Shown here: positions 6,321-7,561 of the stretch, in pieces
Position numbering within the stretch: the first letter of the stretch is position 1
Layout of the letters: each line of letters begins with the position of its first letter
DNA from: JACJXF01 sp964404825
GTDB lineage: Bacteria; Bacteroidota; Bacteroidia; Bacteroidales; GCA-2748055
NCBI GenBank assembly: GCA_964404825.1
Contig: CAYOLQ010000149.1
Location: forward strand, 1 to 7,561
Direction of reading: 5' to 3'
Length of the DNA: 7,561 bases
Position numbers and translations under genes: made by a program
The notes under the pieces: model-generated
Database searches by the model: none
Told to the model about the DNA's origin: nothing
The model's input: the letters and a program-made list of their open reading frames with translations, nothing else

Positions 6321-7421
6321 TTAGTATTTACCATGTTTTAGACAAAGGCTTATGAATTTTTTGACACGATCAGGCGATACATCATTTTGTATAATATGGG
6401 CCGGAGCAATCATATAACCACTATCTTTTCCAAGAATTTTGATTTTTTCTATGATATCTCGTTCCAGATCTTCATCGCTTCCTTTTGGCAGCAAATCCTG
6501 CTGATCGATAGCTCCCCAAAAAGCGAACATTTCACCAAAATTATCCTTCATTTCCTGAGGCAAATGGCCAGGAACTCCCGGCTGTACCGGGTTAAACACT
6601 TCGAATCCAATATCGCGGATGTCCTTAAGCAGTCCGGCAACTGCCCCATCGCAATGTAAAATTGGAATAATGTCTGGGTTAGCTTCTTTAAACCGGTCAA
6701 CCATCCATTTATAATGAGGCTTCAATTGTTCCTGAAAAGTCTCAGGGGGAATAATGAGGCTCACCTGCGTACCGAAATCATCGCCAAACCAAATGGCGTC
6801 CACCCCTTTCTCGATAAGCATTAGTCCGATCCGGGCCTGATATTCGGCGCAGGCTTTGAATAATGGGACTACATACTCGGCTTCCATCATCATATCTACC
6901 AGCAGCTTTTCCATACCAACCAGTTGATGTGCCAGAGAAAATACCGTAACCTCAATATCTCCAAAAATAAGGTAGTCGTTTTTAAATTTTTTTATCAGCG
7001 CTTCAGCATCACGAAAACGTCCAGGAGCATGCGGATCAGGAAATTGGTAGGCATCGACATCAGCCTTTGTCTCAGCATGCGCCAAAGGATATTCCACTAC
7101 TTCCACATAAATATCGCCCTGGCGCATCCGCATCCCGTACTCGTTCAGCCATGTTCCATCAGAATCCTTTACAATTTTATAATCATCAGATACTGATGCC
7201 CCGGTGATAACCACATCGCTGCCCATGGCAATCCGCAATTCGTTGGCGCTGATACGATAAGTCACATCTTCATAAGGATTTTCTGTGTAATGAACGGGAA
7301 TACCAAGTTGTTTCCCGAAAAGATCGGCCAACTGCCGACATAAATCAAACTGAATGGGGACTCTATCGGGTAGTCCCGGTATTACTTTGAAAGCTTTTAA
7401 AACACGTTCTCTTGAGTTCAT
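6321..7421 (-). CDS. Uroporphyrinogen decarboxylase (URO-D) fold protein, methyltransferase-like
   Basis: A 366-residue cytoplasmic TIM-barrel protein of the URO-D superfamily, which includes heme-pathway HemE and the corrinoid:coenzyme methyltransferases MtaA, MtbA and CmuA. The start MNSRERVLKAF (1-11) is typical of the non-HemE branch, and the RQAGR-type N-terminal motif of HemE is absent. Other family features are DAIWFGDDFGTQ (208-219), LHCDGAV (255-261), the NPVQPG strand (277-282), FWGAIDQQ (301-308), and the ending APAHIIQNDV (339-348). In zinc methyltransferases the site is H-x-C plus a distal Cys; here His256 is followed by Cys257-Asp258, and the distal position appears to be alanine, so a canonical zinc-thiolate site is doubtful. 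Members of this branch occur both with corrinoid proteins and with sugar-transport loci. G+C looks higher than in its neighbours, which may mean separate acquisition. Substrate unknown. Confidence 0.85.
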   Translation of the reverse strand: MNSRERVLKAFKVIPGLPDRVPIQFDLCRQLADLFGKQLGIPVHYTENPYEDVTYRISANELRIAMGSDVVITGASVSDDYKIVKDSDGTWLNEYGMRMRQGDIYVEVVEYPLAHAETKADVDAYQFPDPHAPGRFRDAEALIKKFKNDYLIFGDIEVTVFSLAHQLVGMEKLLVDMMMEAEYVVPLFKACAEYQARIGLMLIEKGVDAIWFGDDFGTQVSLIIPPETFQEQLKPHYKWMVDRFKEANPDIIPILHCDGAVAGLLKDIRDIGFEVFNPVQPGVPGHLPQEMKDNFGEMFAFWGAIDQQDLLPKGSDEDLERDIIEKIKILGKDSGYMIAPAHIIQNDVSPDRVKKFISLCLKHGKY

Positions 7422-7463
7422 TTGTATAGTATTAGACTTAAATATCCAAATTGAATTTATTTA

Positions 7464-7480
7464 ACCGAAAACATTTCGGT
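7464..7480. promoter_or_regulatory. Perfect inverted repeat between two minus-strand genes
   Basis: ACCGAAA-aca-TTTCGGT has perfect seven-base arms around three bases. It lies 43 bases upstream of the UroD-like start and 33 bases after the stop of the preceding minus-strand gene. There is no T-run after it on the minus strand, so an operator for the UroD-like gene is more likely than a terminator. The symmetry resembles LacI- or GntR-type operators in general style only. Confidence 0.45.
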
Positions 7481-7512
7481 GTATGAGCAAAAGCGATTCA
7501 TATGTTGCCAAA

Positions 7513-7561
7513 TTAGTTTAACTCCGCAGTCTGTACCTTCTGTTTTTCTTTGCCCATGGTA
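7513..7561 (-). CDS. C-terminal tail of an upstream minus-strand gene (partial)
   Basis: The minus strand reads T-M-G-K-E-K-Q-K-V-Q-T-A-E-L-N then TAA at 7513-7515. A charged tail ending 91 bases before the UroD-like start, on the same strand, fits the end of an adjacent gene, for example the cytoplasmic tail of a transporter. Fifteen codons are too few to name a family, and an internal ATG makes a chance frame possible. Confidence 0.35.
   Translation of the reverse strand, partial: TMGKEKQKVQTAELN

Noticed and set aside
6321..7421. Heme-pathway uroporphyrinogen decarboxylase HemE
   Set aside because: The N-terminal RQAGR-type substrate motif is absent, and the sequence follows the uncharacterised/methyltransferase branch of the family.

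Overview
The window looks like a scaffold from an anaerobic, AT-rich bacterium, most likely a member of the Bacteroidota. The supporting signs are that no gene has a convincing Shine-Dalgarno sequence, start codons follow A/T-rich leaders, and a TAnnTTTG-type -7 element lies upstream of the corrinoid-protein gene. This placement rests on style and gene content, not on a marker gene. Two runs of N (2230-2329 and 5747-5756) show that it is a draft or metagenomic assembly.

Layout. Positions 1-3122 (minus strand) carry a compact corrinoid one-carbon operon, transcribed right to left: a B12-binding corrinoid protein (3122-2451), a pterin-binding methyltetrahydrofolate:corrinoid methyltransferase (2447-1447), and a MetV-MetF fusion methylenetetrahydrofolate reductase (1397 to beyond the window edge). 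The methyltransferase is split by a 100-N gap, but the same 55 bases flank the gap on both sides. Removing the gap and one copy restores one uninterrupted 281-residue protein, so the break is a scaffolding artefact. Positions 3123-3329 are a divergent promoter region. On the plus strand follow a formate/nitrite (FNT) channel (3330-4145) and an AraC-family regulator (4309-5178) with a probable intrinsic terminator behind it. Positions 5179-6320 contain no intact gene. They hold gene debris, including the recognisable C-terminus of a sugar-type periplasmic binding protein and a second assembly gap. Positions 7421-6321 (minus) encode a uroporphyrinogen-decarboxylase-fold protein of the methyltransferase-like type, visibly richer in G+C than its surroundings. 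The last 49 bases probably hold the tail of another minus-strand gene.

How the genes could work together (inference). A methyl group carried on the corrinoid protein is exchanged with tetrahydrofolate by the methyltransferase, and methyl-THF is interconverted with methylene-THF by the MetV-MetF fusion. Formate is the usual far end of the folate C1 pathway, so the divergently transcribed FNT channel would import or release it. The AraC-type protein is the obvious candidate regulator. The substrate-specific methyltransferase that loads the corrinoid and the reductive activator of the corrinoid are not in the window. The UroD-like protein could be a partner, but its classical zinc-ligand cysteines are not where they should be, and the debris beside it points instead to a sugar-uptake neighbourhood.
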